From an uncultured Eubacteriales bacterium (GTDB lineage: Bacteria; Bacillota; Clostridia; Oscillospirales; Oscillospiraceae), in assembly GCA_902496595.1 (NCBI GenBank), contig CABVBV010000002.1, forward strand, positions 1 to 45,434: a stretch of DNA of 45,434 nucleotides, written 5' to 3'. The notes under the pieces are model-generated. The model did no database searches and had not been told where the DNA came from. It saw nothing but the letters and a program-made list of their open reading frames with translations. Positions within the stretch are counted from its first letter, which is position 1. Each line of letters begins with the position of its first letter. The position numbers and the translations under genes are program-made. Shown one piece after another: positions 32,255 through 40,081 of this stretch.

Positions 32255-32926
32255 ATGGATGACATGAGAGAGGAACAGACCGGTCTCTCCTGCCTGGACT
32301 GCTTTACCACTGCCTGCCGTGCAAACGGAAAGGAGTTTCCGGAGTTTTGCCTGACGAAGAGCCTGGATACCGGGCTCATTGAGGAGGCGGAGAAGGAGTA
32401 CAGGGCCGACCCGCTGACAGAGAGGCTCGCCCAGGCATCCTGCGAGGTGGAGGGAGAGTTCTACGGGCAGATGACCAGAGTGGAAGAGACGATGGAGTTC
32501 GCAAGGCGCATAGGAGCGAGGAAGATAGGCATTGCGACCTGCGTGGGGCTCATGAACGAGAGCCATATCCTTGCGAAGATCCTGAGGGTAAACGGCTTTG
32601 AGGTCTATGGGGTCTGCTGCAAGGTCGGCAGCCTCCTGAAGCTGGATACCGGGCTCTCGCCTGAGCAGCTGGCCAAGTTCAAAAACGGGCCGATCATGTG
32701 CAACCCGATAGGGCAAGCGCTGCTGCTCAACAGGGCGAGGACTCAGCTGAACATCCTAATGGGCCTGTGCGTGGGCCACGACACGTTGTTCTATAAATTC
32801 TGCGAGGGCTACTGCACGACCCTGGTCACGAAGGACAGAGTCCTTGCGCACAATCCCGCAGGGGCGCTGTACCAGACGGGCAGCTTTTACAGAAAGCTCA
32901 TGTCCGACGGCCGGGCCGGGGGATGA
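32255..32926 (+). CDS. DUF1847 cysteine-rich protein, copy 1
   Basis: A 223-residue member of DUF1847, a family of uncharacterised, probably metal-binding proteins. The N-terminal set is CLDCFTTAC...FC (Cys13, 16, 21, 32). Further Cys/His-bearing conserved stretches are ATCVGL, GVCCKVGS, IMCNPI, GLCVGHD and KFCEGYC. No signal peptide or membrane span is seen. It is the first of three tandem paralogues between the two ETF pairs. The many cysteines suggest an iron-sulfur or zinc site, and the setting suggests electron transfer or cofactor work. Neither is proven. Confidence 0.8.
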   Translation: MDDMREEQTGLSCLDCFTTACRANGKEFPEFCLTKSLDTGLIEEAEKEYRADPLTERLAQASCEVEGEFYGQMTRVEETMEFARRIGARKIGIATCVGLMNESHILAKILRVNGFEVYGVCCKVGSLLKLDTGLSPEQLAKFKNGPIMCNPIGQALLLNRARTQLNILMGLCVGHDTLFYKFCEGYCTTLVTKDRVLAHNPAGALYQTGSFYRKLMSDGRAGG

Positions 32927-32946
32927 AAGGAAAGGACTAAAAGCAA

Positions 32947-33660
32947 ATGAGCGATGAGAGATACACTCTGTCCTGCGTCGACTGCTCAAAGAAGAGCTGC
33001 AAGAATAAGGGCGGCGACTACCCCCCGTTCTGCCTCACCACGAAATTGAGCGAAGCTGAGCTGGACGAGATGCGCAGCCTTTACAGATCCGACGAGATGG
33101 TGCAGAAGATAGCGATAGCCTCCGCCGAGACGGACGGGCTCTTTTACGGCAGCCGCACAAGGGTGGAGGATATTATCGAGTTCGCGCAGCGCATCGGCGC
33201 AAAAAAACTTGGCATCGCCACCTGCGTGGGCCTGCTCGGAGAGAGCCGGACTCTGGCAAAGATACTCAGGAAACGCGGCTTTGAGGTCTTCGGAGTCTGC
33301 TGTAAGGTCGGCAGCAGCCCCAAGACCTGCCTGGGCATAACTGAGGAACAGCTGGCGGGCTTCAAAAGCGGGCGAATAATGTGCAACCCCATACTCCAGG
33401 CCAAGCTGCTCAACGACGCGGGTACGGACTTGAACATTCTCATGGGCCTGTGCGTCGGGCACGACAGCCTGTTTATCAAGCACTGCAAGGGCTGGTGCAC
33501 CTCCCTCGTGGTGAAGGACAGGGTGCTGGGCAACAACCCCGCAGCCGCCCTGTATACAACCGCGAGCTTTTACAAAAAGCTGCTGAAGCCCCAGGATACC
33601 CCCTCCGCGAGAGAGTTCCTGGCCGGGCGTGCCGGGCAGGCAGGGGAGGCGGAGAAGTGA
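32947..33660 (+). CDS. DUF1847 cysteine-rich protein, copy 2
   Basis: A 237-residue paralogue of copy 1 and similar throughout. Cys10, 13, 18 and 29 form the N-terminal set, followed by ATCVGL, GVCCKVGS, IMCNPI, GLCVGHD and KHCKGWC. All the Cys/His positions of copy 1 after residue 90 are kept, so the two probably have the same kind of site. It has a longer, Ala/Gly-rich C-terminal tail. GGAAAGG lies upstream of its ATG, and its stop overlaps the start of copy 3 (GTGA), so the two are translated together. Confidence 0.8.
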   Translation: MSDERYTLSCVDCSKKSCKNKGGDYPPFCLTTKLSEAELDEMRSLYRSDEMVQKIAIASAETDGLFYGSRTRVEDIIEFAQRIGAKKLGIATCVGLLGESRTLAKILRKRGFEVFGVCCKVGSSPKTCLGITEEQLAGFKSGRIMCNPILQAKLLNDAGTDLNILMGLCVGHDSLFIKHCKGWCTSLVVKDRVLGNNPAAALYTTASFYKKLLKPQDTPSAREFLAGRAGQAGEAEK

Positions 33661-34286
33661 CGGGCGAGAACTGCAAGGAAAATTCAAAGCTCTCCTGCGT
33701 GGATTGCTCCGTAACAGCCTGCCGCTACGGGAAGGACAACTACCCCGAGTTCTGCCTGACCGCAAAACTGAGCGAAGAGGATAAGAGCGCAGTCATACGT
33801 GACTATTTCGAGGACGAGCTGACCGGCAAGATGTCCATCTGCTCTGTTGAGGTGGAGGGCGAGTTCTACGGTGAGATGGCAAGGGTCGAGGAGACGATGG
33901 AGTTCGCCAGGCGCATAGGGGCGCGGAAGCTGGGCCTGGCCTATTGCGGGGAACTGGAGGAGGAGTCGGCCCTTTATGCAAAGATACTCAGGCTCAACGG
34001 CTTCGAAGTGGTGTCCGTCATGTGCAAAGCAGGCGGAGTGGACGAGGGCGGGTTCCTCTTCGGAGAGCCGAACGGGCGCGTAATGTGCAACCCCATGCTC
34101 CAGGCCAAGCTGCTCAACGAAGCCGGGACGGACTTCAACATAGTGCTCGGCCTCTGCGTCGGCAGCGATACCCTGTTCATGAAGCACTCCGCCGCCCCGA
34201 CGACGATAATGATAACCAAGGACAGGCTCACCTGCAACAACCCCGCCGTCACCCTTTACAGACCGGAACGGCGCAAGCTGGTGTGA
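33657..34286 (+). CDS. DUF1847 protein, copy 3 (lost several conserved Cys/His)
   Basis: A 209-residue third paralogue. The N-terminal Cys set is intact (Cys14, 17, 22, 33), but later positions differ from copies 1 and 2: ATC becomes AYC, GVCCKVG becomes SVMCKAG, GHD becomes GSD, and the final Cys pair (KFCEGYC) is replaced by KHSAAPT. It may be a structural partner of copies 1 and 2 with an altered or lost second site. The start is GTG at 33657, overlapping the stop of copy 2, with GGGGAGG seven bases upstream; the longer open frame before it is the shadow of copy 2. Confidence 0.75.
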   Translation: MTGENCKENSKLSCVDCSVTACRYGKDNYPEFCLTAKLSEEDKSAVIRDYFEDELTGKMSICSVEVEGEFYGEMARVEETMEFARRIGARKLGLAYCGELEEESALYAKILRLNGFEVVSVMCKAGGVDEGGFLFGEPNGRVMCNPMLQAKLLNEAGTDFNIVLGLCVGSDTLFMKHSAAPTTIMITKDRLTCNNPAVTLYRPERRKLV

Positions 34287-34331
34287 GCCGCTGGAGTTAC
34301 TGCGGAAATTAAAAGACCGTGAGGTGTGACC

Positions 34332-35744
34332 ATGAAACTAAAACCAGAAGAATTGAATGCCCTGACGGCGGCGCTTTCGGAAATTGTCGGAGAAAAGCGC
34401 GTGCTCACCGGAGAGCAGATCGGAGCCGACTACGGGCACGACGAGCTGCCCGGAGGCTACGCGCATATGCCGGACGCAGTGGTGGAGGTGAAAAGCGCCG
34501 AGGAGATCTCCGCCGTCCTCAAGCTCTGCGGCAGCCTGGACGTGCCAGTTACCGTAAGAGGAGCGGGCACCGGCCTCGCCGGGGGCTCCGTGCCCCTGAA
34601 TGGCGGCATAGTTATGTCAACCAGGCTTATGAACTCCATACTGGCATATGACGATGAGAACATGACGGTAAGCGTACAGCCCGGGGTTCTGCTCCAGGAT
34701 CTGAAGGCTGATGCGGAGGCCAAGGGCTGGAGATATACTGTCGACCCTGGCGAGAAGACGGCCACCATAGGAGGAAACGCCGCCACAAACGCGGGAGGCC
34801 CGTCTGCACTGAGGTTCGGGACGACAAGGGACAACGTCAAGGCGGTCACGGCGGTTTTGCCCACTGGAGAGATCGTCCGCCTGGGAGGCGCGACCGACAA
34901 GAGCAGCTCGGGTTACAACCTGCTCCAGCTCGTTCTGGGCTCGGAGGGTACGCTCGCAGTTATATCTGAGCTGACGCTGAGGCTGCGCCGCAAGGCAAAA
35001 GAGGACGTGAGCCTCATCCTGCCGTTCATGGATACCGAGAGCTGCATCAAGGCTGCCGAAAGGATACTGAAGGAGGGCCTGGAACCCACCACGATGGAGT
35101 ACATAGATACGGACATTGCGGAGTTTTCCGGGCAGATAACGGGCAACCCCGTGTTTCCCATCGTCATGGATGGGGAGAGGGTGGGCGCGAGCCTGCTGCT
35201 TACCTTCGAGGGAGACAGCAGCGACGAGCTGGATATGGTCATGGAAGCCGTCGCAGATCTCGCTGAGGAGATAGAGTGCCTGGATATCCTCGTCGTGGAT
35301 ACTCCGGCGCTGAAGAGGGACGTATGGGCCGCGCACGACGCTTTTCACACATCTATGGAGACGGTCAAGAACACCGACGAGCTCAATATGTCCGTGCCTA
35401 CGGCGAAGCTGGCCGAGTTCCTGACCTGCGCCAAAGAGCTCGGCGCAGAGATGGGCATGAAGGTGTACACCTACGCCCACGCCGGAGACGGGGGAGTTCA
35501 CGTCCACGTCTGCTGCGAGGGCGACAAGGCGGAATTTGTGGAGAAGATCGCGAGATATGCCGACGCGGCATATGAGAATTGCAGGATGCTCGGCGGTTCC
35601 GTGTCGAGCGAACACGGCATCGGCTACGCCAAGAAAGCCTATCTGGAGCAATCCGCCGGGGCCGAGGCCTGCGCACTGATGAAAAGGATAAAGTCCGCCT
35701 TCGACCCGAAGGGGATACTCAATCCTGGAAAGGTCGTTGACTGA
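34332..35744 (+). CDS. FAD-linked 2-hydroxyacid dehydrogenase (GlcD/LctD-like)
   Basis: A 470-residue VAO-fold flavoprotein with FAD-linked oxidase N- and C-terminal domains. It has VTVRGAGTGLAGGSVPLNGG (FAD diphosphate loop), PGEKTATIGGNAATNAGG, TSSGYN-like SSSGYNLLQLVLGSEGTL and, near the end, GSVSSEHGIGYAK and KSAFDPKGILNPGK. Relatives oxidise glycolate, D-lactate or similar acids. It overlaps the next gene, etfB, by one base. This is the arrangement of the Acetobacterium LctBCD lactate dehydrogenase-ETF complex, so an ETF-coupled and possibly electron-confurcating enzyme is likely. No GlcE or GlcF is present. GAGGTG lies five bases before the ATG. Confidence 0.88.
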   Translation: MKLKPEELNALTAALSEIVGEKRVLTGEQIGADYGHDELPGGYAHMPDAVVEVKSAEEISAVLKLCGSLDVPVTVRGAGTGLAGGSVPLNGGIVMSTRLMNSILAYDDENMTVSVQPGVLLQDLKADAEAKGWRYTVDPGEKTATIGGNAATNAGGPSALRFGTTRDNVKAVTAVLPTGEIVRLGGATDKSSSGYNLLQLVLGSEGTLAVISELTLRLRRKAKEDVSLILPFMDTESCIKAAERILKEGLEPTTMEYIDTDIAEFSGQITGNPVFPIVMDGERVGASLLLTFEGDSSDELDMVMEAVADLAEEIECLDILVVDTPALKRDVWAAHDAFHTSMETVKNTDELNMSVPTAKLAEFLTCAKELGAEMGMKVYTYAHAGDGGVHVHVCCEGDKAEFVEKIARYADAAYENCRMLGGSVSSEHGIGYAKKAYLEQSAGAEACALMKRIKSAFDPKGILNPGKVVD

Positions 35745-36532
35745 TGCTTAAAATACTTGTGTGCGTCAAGCAGGTGCCGGACGTAGACCTGATGCGCATG
35801 GATCCCGAGACGGGCAGCCTCATCCGCGACGGCGTGCCAGCGATACTGAATCCCCTGGACGCGAATGCCATGTCAGCCGCGGTCAGCGTTAAAGAGAGAT
35901 ACGGGGCCGAGATCAGCCTGATAACGATGGGCCCTCCGGGGGCCGAGGCGGTGCTGAGAGAGTGCCTGGCCGTGGGCGCGGACAGGGCCGTGCTGGTGAC
36001 TGACAGGGCTTTCGGCAACGCGGATACCCTGGCGACCAGTTATTCGATATGCTCCGCTGCAAAGACGCTAGGCGACTACGACCTCATCTTCTGCGGAAAA
36101 GAGACTCTGGACGGAGCCACGGGCCAGATGGGCAGCCAGCTTGCGGAACGCTTCGACACGGCACAGATAACGTCGGCGCTGAAGATACTGGAGGTCGACG
36201 AAGAAAAGAGAACGATCACCGCCGAGCGAGAGCTCGAGACCGGCATCGAGACTGTCGAGGCCGCTCTGCCCTGCCTGCTCACAATGGAGAAGAAGAACTA
36301 TCCTGCCAGGATACCGAACCTGAAAGGCAAGCTGGCGGCCAAGAAAGCGCAGATAATAAAGCTCGGCTCCAACGATATCCCCGGCCTTGACAAGAACCGT
36401 ATAGGCGACCCCGGCTCGCCCACGAAGGTGCCGCGTATGTTCCCGCCCGTCCTGCCGGAACCCGGCGTGATGGTGGACGAGGGCAGCGTGCAGGCAAGCG
36501 CTGCGAAGCTGTTGGAACTTGTCGGACGTTGA
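35744..36532 (+). CDS. etfB: Electron transfer flavoprotein, beta subunit (second pair)
   Basis: A 262-residue EtfB paralogue. It starts MLKILVCVKQVPDVDLMRMD, then PLDANAMSAAVSVKER, SLITMGPPGAEAVLRECLAV, FCGKETLDGATGQMGSQLAE and TMEKKNYPARIPNLKGKLA. Its ATG overlaps the oxidase stop (TGATG), so it is made in step with that enzyme and is its likely partner. It is clearly different from the EtfB at 30415, which argues for separate redox partners rather than a recent gene duplication. Confidence 0.9.
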   Translation: MLKILVCVKQVPDVDLMRMDPETGSLIRDGVPAILNPLDANAMSAAVSVKERYGAEISLITMGPPGAEAVLRECLAVGADRAVLVTDRAFGNADTLATSYSICSAAKTLGDYDLIFCGKETLDGATGQMGSQLAERFDTAQITSALKILEVDEEKRTITAERELETGIETVEAALPCLLTMEKKNYPARIPNLKGKLAAKKAQIIKLGSNDIPGLDKNRIGDPGSPTKVPRMFPPVLPEPGVMVDEGSVQASAAKLLELVGR

Positions 36533-36545
36533 GAGGTGCCGGTAT

Positions 36546-37550
36546 ATGAGCAAGAACGATTACAAGGATATGTGGGTCTATGTGGAGCACAGTGAAGGCG
36601 CGATACATCCGGTCTCCCTCGAGCTCTGCTGCGAGGTGCGCAAGCTCTGCGACCTGTCTGGAGACAGGCTGGTGGCGGTGATGACCGAGGGCCCGGACGG
36701 GGCGGCGCTGGAGAAGTTGAAAGAGTGCGGCATAGACGCAATGCTCCTGGTGAGGGGCGAAGGCTATGAGAGGTATAATACCGAGGCCTATACTGATCTC
36801 TTCGATAAATTGTGCAGAAAATATAAGCCGTCCGCAGTATTTGTCGGAGGCACGATAAACGGCCGCGACTTTGCCCCGCGTTTCGCAGCAAGGCTCGAGA
36901 CCGGCTGCACGAGCGACGCCACCGAACTGATATACAATCCGGAGACAGGGGATATCGAATTTGTGGAACCCGCAGCCGGAGGCAAGATAATGGCGGTCAT
37001 AACGATACCGAGCCTCCGCCCGCAGGTCGGGACGATAAGACCCGGAACGTTCAAATATGCCCCGGCGGGACGAAGGGAAAGCATAGAGATAACAGTGGAA
37101 GAGCTGGGGTTTCCCAGGGAAAAGATGAGGACGCGGCTGCTGTCGTATGCGGCCGACGCATTTGACCCGGAGCTGGACATTTCGAGCTGCGAGACGATAG
37201 TGTGCGTCGGCAACGGTCTGAAGTCTGAAAGCCTCGGGAAATACAGGAGGCTGGCGGAACTGCTGGGCGGCAAGCTGGCGTGTACAAGACCCGTAGCCGA
37301 CCGGGAGCTTCTCCCCTCCAAGCTGCAGGTAGGCCAGTCGGGCGTCATGATAAAGCCCAAACTGTACCTGGGCTTCGGCATCTCCGGAGCGGTAAACCAC
37401 GTGACGGGAGTGGATGCGGAGACCTTCGTTGCGATAAACAGAGACGCGGAAGCTCCGATATTCAACTATTGCGACTACGGTATAGTGGCCGATATGGACG
37501 AGGTGTGCGACGCAATGCTGTCCATACTGGAAAACAAGGCTGATAAATGA
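36546..37550 (+). CDS. etfA: Electron transfer flavoprotein, alpha subunit (second pair)
   Basis: A 334-residue EtfA paralogue. The FAD domain has GNGLKSESLGKYRRLAELLG, CTRPVADREL, VGQSGVMIKPKLYLGFGISG and INRDAEAPIFNYCDYGIVAD. Compared with the first EtfA, GQTGK is replaced by GQSGV. The ferredoxin domain found in some LctC-type alpha subunits is absent. GAGAGGTG lies upstream of the ATG at 36546. It is the last gene of the operon and is followed by a strong terminator. Confidence 0.9.
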   Translation: MSKNDYKDMWVYVEHSEGAIHPVSLELCCEVRKLCDLSGDRLVAVMTEGPDGAALEKLKECGIDAMLLVRGEGYERYNTEAYTDLFDKLCRKYKPSAVFVGGTINGRDFAPRFAARLETGCTSDATELIYNPETGDIEFVEPAAGGKIMAVITIPSLRPQVGTIRPGTFKYAPAGRRESIEITVEELGFPREKMRTRLLSYAADAFDPELDISSCETIVCVGNGLKSESLGKYRRLAELLGGKLACTRPVADRELLPSKLQVGQSGVMIKPKLYLGFGISGAVNHVTGVDAETFVAINRDAEAPIFNYCDYGIVADMDEVCDAMLSILENKADK

Positions 37551-37589
37551 CATCACTCAAACTCCAAATATCCTGAAACCTCCCAAAAA

Positions 37590-37629
37590 GCACAAAAACA
37601 GCCTTCCGACAGGAGGGCTGTTTTTGTGC
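37590..37629 (+). terminator. Operon terminator
   Basis: An 18-bp stem with one wobble pair (37590-37607 with 37612-37629; core ACAGCC/GGCTGT) and loop GACA. The T-run TTTTT is part of the right arm. It ends the 15-kb operon. Confidence 0.9.
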
Positions 37630-37660
37630 GTGGAAGAGCGTGTGAAGTCTTGAGGAGCCG

Positions 37661-37729
37661 TTGCGTTTCATATAAGAGTGTGTTAAAATGGTCTATATTT
37701 TGTTTCGCATAAGAAAGTAGGAATAGACC
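37661..37729 (+). promoter_or_regulatory. Methyltransferase promoter and leader operator
   Basis: TTGCGT (37661-37666), 17 bases and TAAAAT (37684-37689) with an extended TG. Directly after it GGTCTAT (37690-37696) and ATAGACC (37723-37729) are perfect inverted repeats that flank the transcript start and end one base before the ATG. The ribosome site (TAGGA) lies between the arms. This is a likely autoregulatory site for the HTH-bearing methyltransferase, or an RNA hairpin. Confidence 0.6.
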
Positions 37730-37730
37730 G

Positions 37731-39149
37731 ATGGATAATATCAACGGCTTCCTCACTGTCCAGTCAGTTTCCAAAAAACTAAAAGTGACTCCGCAATATG
37801 TAAGGAAGCTCATACGTGATAACAGATTGTCTGCCGCGAGAGTGGGCAACCAATGGGTGGTGAGCGACGGGAGCTTGGACACGTATATTCGTGAAAACGA
37901 CATTTGTATCGAGCCTGACGACCATCCACGTATAGGTGAAGATGTTCCGGAAATCGTTGCTCTCAGTTTTTTCTCAGGCGCTATGGGCCTGGACATAGGC
38001 ATGAGCAGGGGAGGGATACGTGCCCTGCTGGCCTGCGAATGCAACAAGTTTTGCCGGATGACGATCGACAGGAATGTCCCGGATATGGCTCTCATAGGGG
38101 ATATCAATGATTACAGTGCTGAGGAGATACTTAGGTTCGCCAAAGTTCCTCAAAACCGCAGGGTGGATGTCATTTTTGGTGGACCGCCCTGTCAGGCTTT
38201 CAGTACGGCTGGAATGCGGAGAGCGCTGGATGATGACAGAGGCAATGTGTTCCTGCGCTATTTGGATATCGTTTCAGATATCATGCCGGAATATGTGGTG
38301 ATCGAAAACGTACGTGGTCTTTTGTCTGCGCCATACACCTACGGAGGATCGAAAGAGCCGGTAAAGGGAGGGGCGCTTTGCATCATACTTGACCGCTTGA
38401 CAAAAGCTGGTTATTCCGTCTCGTTTGAGCTCTATAATGCTGCTAATTTTGGAGCGCCTCAGATAAGGGAACGTATCGTGATGGTAGGTAAGCTGGGCGG
38501 AGAAAACGTTCCTTATCTTTCTCCGACACACTCAGAGCGCGGGAGCGAAGGCCTGCCGAAGTGGAGAACTCTAGGAGAGGTGCTCGCGCAGACCGAGACA
38601 AGGGAGCAGCACTATATTGAGTTCCCTGAAAACCGCCTGAAGTATTATCGTATGCTGAAAGAGGGTCAGTATTGGAAGGATCTGCCCAAAGATGTCCAAC
38701 AAGAAGCCATGGGAGACAAACTCAAACTGGGAGGAGGCAAAACCGGATTTTTCAGAAGGTTAAGTTTTGATAAGCCTTCGCCGACGCTGGTTACAAATCC
38801 GACCATGCCTGCAACGGACTTGTGCCATCCTACGGAAGATCGACCTCTTAGCGTCGAGGAATACGCCGCCATACAGGAGTTTCCGACCGACTGGGAGATA
38901 TGTGGCCCGATACTTGAGCGGTACAAGCAGATTGGCAACGCTGTGCCAATAAAACTTGGAGAGGCAATAGCCAGAACAATTATTGCCGATATGCGCGGAG
39001 AAAAACTCTCTCAGTATGAGAATTTCAGTTACTCGAGATATAAGCATACAAATGACGTCACGTGGCGCAGTTCAATGGACGACATACTCAACAGGGCAAG
39101 GCGAAACGCAGCTGAAGATAGCTATATTCAGCTAAGCCTTGATATGTAA
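37731..39149 (+). CDS. DNA (cytosine-5) methyltransferase with N-terminal HTH
   Basis: A 472-residue C5-cytosine methyltransferase. Motif I is FFSGAMGLDIG (80-90), motif IV GGPPCQAFS with catalytic Cys154, motif VI VIENV, motif VIII QIRERIVMVG and motif X QIGNAVPIKLGEAIA. Residues about 8-55 form an excisionase/MerR-like helix-turn-helix (LTVQSVSKKLKVTPQYVRKL), an extra domain like those some methyltransferases use to repress their own gene. It protects host DNA from the convergent endonuclease, whose stop is 15 bases away. The probable target is GGWCC, if the endonuclease is truly SinI-like. The gene is AT-richer than its neighbours. Confidence 0.92.
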   Translation: MDNINGFLTVQSVSKKLKVTPQYVRKLIRDNRLSAARVGNQWVVSDGSLDTYIRENDICIEPDDHPRIGEDVPEIVALSFFSGAMGLDIGMSRGGIRALLACECNKFCRMTIDRNVPDMALIGDINDYSAEEILRFAKVPQNRRVDVIFGGPPCQAFSTAGMRRALDDDRGNVFLRYLDIVSDIMPEYVVIENVRGLLSAPYTYGGSKEPVKGGALCIILDRLTKAGYSVSFELYNAANFGAPQIRERIVMVGKLGGENVPYLSPTHSERGSEGLPKWRTLGEVLAQTETREQHYIEFPENRLKYYRMLKEGQYWKDLPKDVQQEAMGDKLKLGGGKTGFFRRLSFDKPSPTLVTNPTMPATDLCHPTEDRPLSVEEYAAIQEFPTDWEICGPILERYKQIGNAVPIKLGEAIARTIIADMRGEKLSQYENFSYSRYKHTNDVTWRSSMDDILNRARRNAAEDSYIQLSLDM

Positions 39150-39164
39150 AGAGGAGTAATAGCG

Positions 39165-39932
39165 TTACAGACTGGAGATAAGATCGGGATTGGTCGATGC
39201 GGCGCTGCGAAGGAAGTCCTCGTAGTCGTTTTCGCTCATATTTGGGGCAGGCAAAGCTAAACCGGAGGTGCGGTTACTTCCAATAAGGCGATTGAGGTTC
39301 TGCCATTTGAAATCTGGGTATTTTATCCCGGCCCTCGTTTTTGTCCCGAGCCTGTACCATTTCTTGATTTGGGTTCCCTCGCGAATGTTGCTGCTGGAGC
39401 TGTTTTCCGTGTTAGATTTGTTTTTGACCTGTAATAGCAAGCTGCCGTCGGTGTTGCAGAAATCCACGGCTTTTAACACATTTCCTTCGCACCATAAGAA
39501 GCCGTAGTCTAGCACTTTTGAGGCAATATACTCTTCCAAAAGGTTGCCTTGGACGTTTTCAGCGGACATGAATAGATTGTGGTTTTTCTCACCTGCGGCG
39601 GCGTCGTCGTCGTCCAATCCCTGGGTGGCTTGAACGATCACCCTTATTGCAGGATCCGTGCAGGTTGATTTTGCTGTTGCGCGGCGAAGGCTAGGCCGAT
39701 TGTTGACAGCGTCGATGTAGCTTTTTACCCATCTGTTCATGTAGGACTGGGCGTTGTTGGAACCATTTAGATTTATGCCCGGAAACCTGTCCCTGTGAGC
39801 CAGGGCGATCGAAAAAATGCTGTCGAGTGCCTGACGGTCGTCAAACGGATAATTCAGCATGGCATTTTCATAGTACAGTCGCAAAGTGTCATCACTCAGG
39901 TCTGTTTCTAACGCTACTGAATAGATTGGCAT
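39165..39932 (-). CDS. Type II restriction endonuclease (SinI-family-like)
   Basis: About 255 residues. The core is VQGNLLEEYIASKVLDYGF, then a PD-(D/E)XK-like centre with VDFCN and LLLQVKNKSN (Asp, then Gln-Val-Lys). I recall this pattern from the SinI family (GGWCC cutters), but cannot search to confirm it. It is convergent with the methyltransferase, the typical pair layout. The frame is open to an ATG at 40013, but a good promoter (39983-40010) lies inside that extension, and GGAGG is seven bases before the ATG at 39932, so I use the shorter form. Cleavage should be blocked by the partner's methylation. Confidence 0.7.
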   Translation of the reverse strand: MPIYSVALETDLSDDTLRLYYENAMLNYPFDDRQALDSIFSIALAHRDRFPGINLNGSNNAQSYMNRWVKSYIDAVNNRPSLRRATAKSTCTDPAIRVIVQATQGLDDDDAAAGEKNHNLFMSAENVQGNLLEEYIASKVLDYGFLWCEGNVLKAVDFCNTDGSLLLQVKNKSNTENSSSSNIREGTQIKKWYRLGTKTRAGIKYPDFKWQNLNRLIGSNRTSGLALPAPNMSENDYEDFLRSAASTNPDLISSL

Positions 39933-39982
39933 CCAAGCGCCTCCATTTTCATAAAGAATTGATTCCATACATCTATTTATTA

Positions 39983-40010
39983 ATTCTAACATACGAGCTA
40001 TGGAAGTCAA
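39983..40010 (-). promoter_or_regulatory. Endonuclease promoter
   Basis: TTGACT (40005-40010), a 16-base spacer and TAGAAT (39983-39988) on the minus strand, each one base off consensus. Its position argues that translation begins at 39932. Confidence 0.65.
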
Positions 40011-40081
40011 CATTTACCGCAAATTGTTGTTTTTTGTTCTAAACTGTGTGTTATTGTAATAAACGAGATGGAGGTAAGGGT

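Noticed and set aside
32255..34286. DUF1847 copies as 2-hydroxyacyl-CoA dehydratase subunits
   Set aside because: Tempting because of the cysteines and the CoA/ETF setting, but they are about half the usual size and lack the HgdB/HgdC motifs. No HgdC-type activator ATPase is present.
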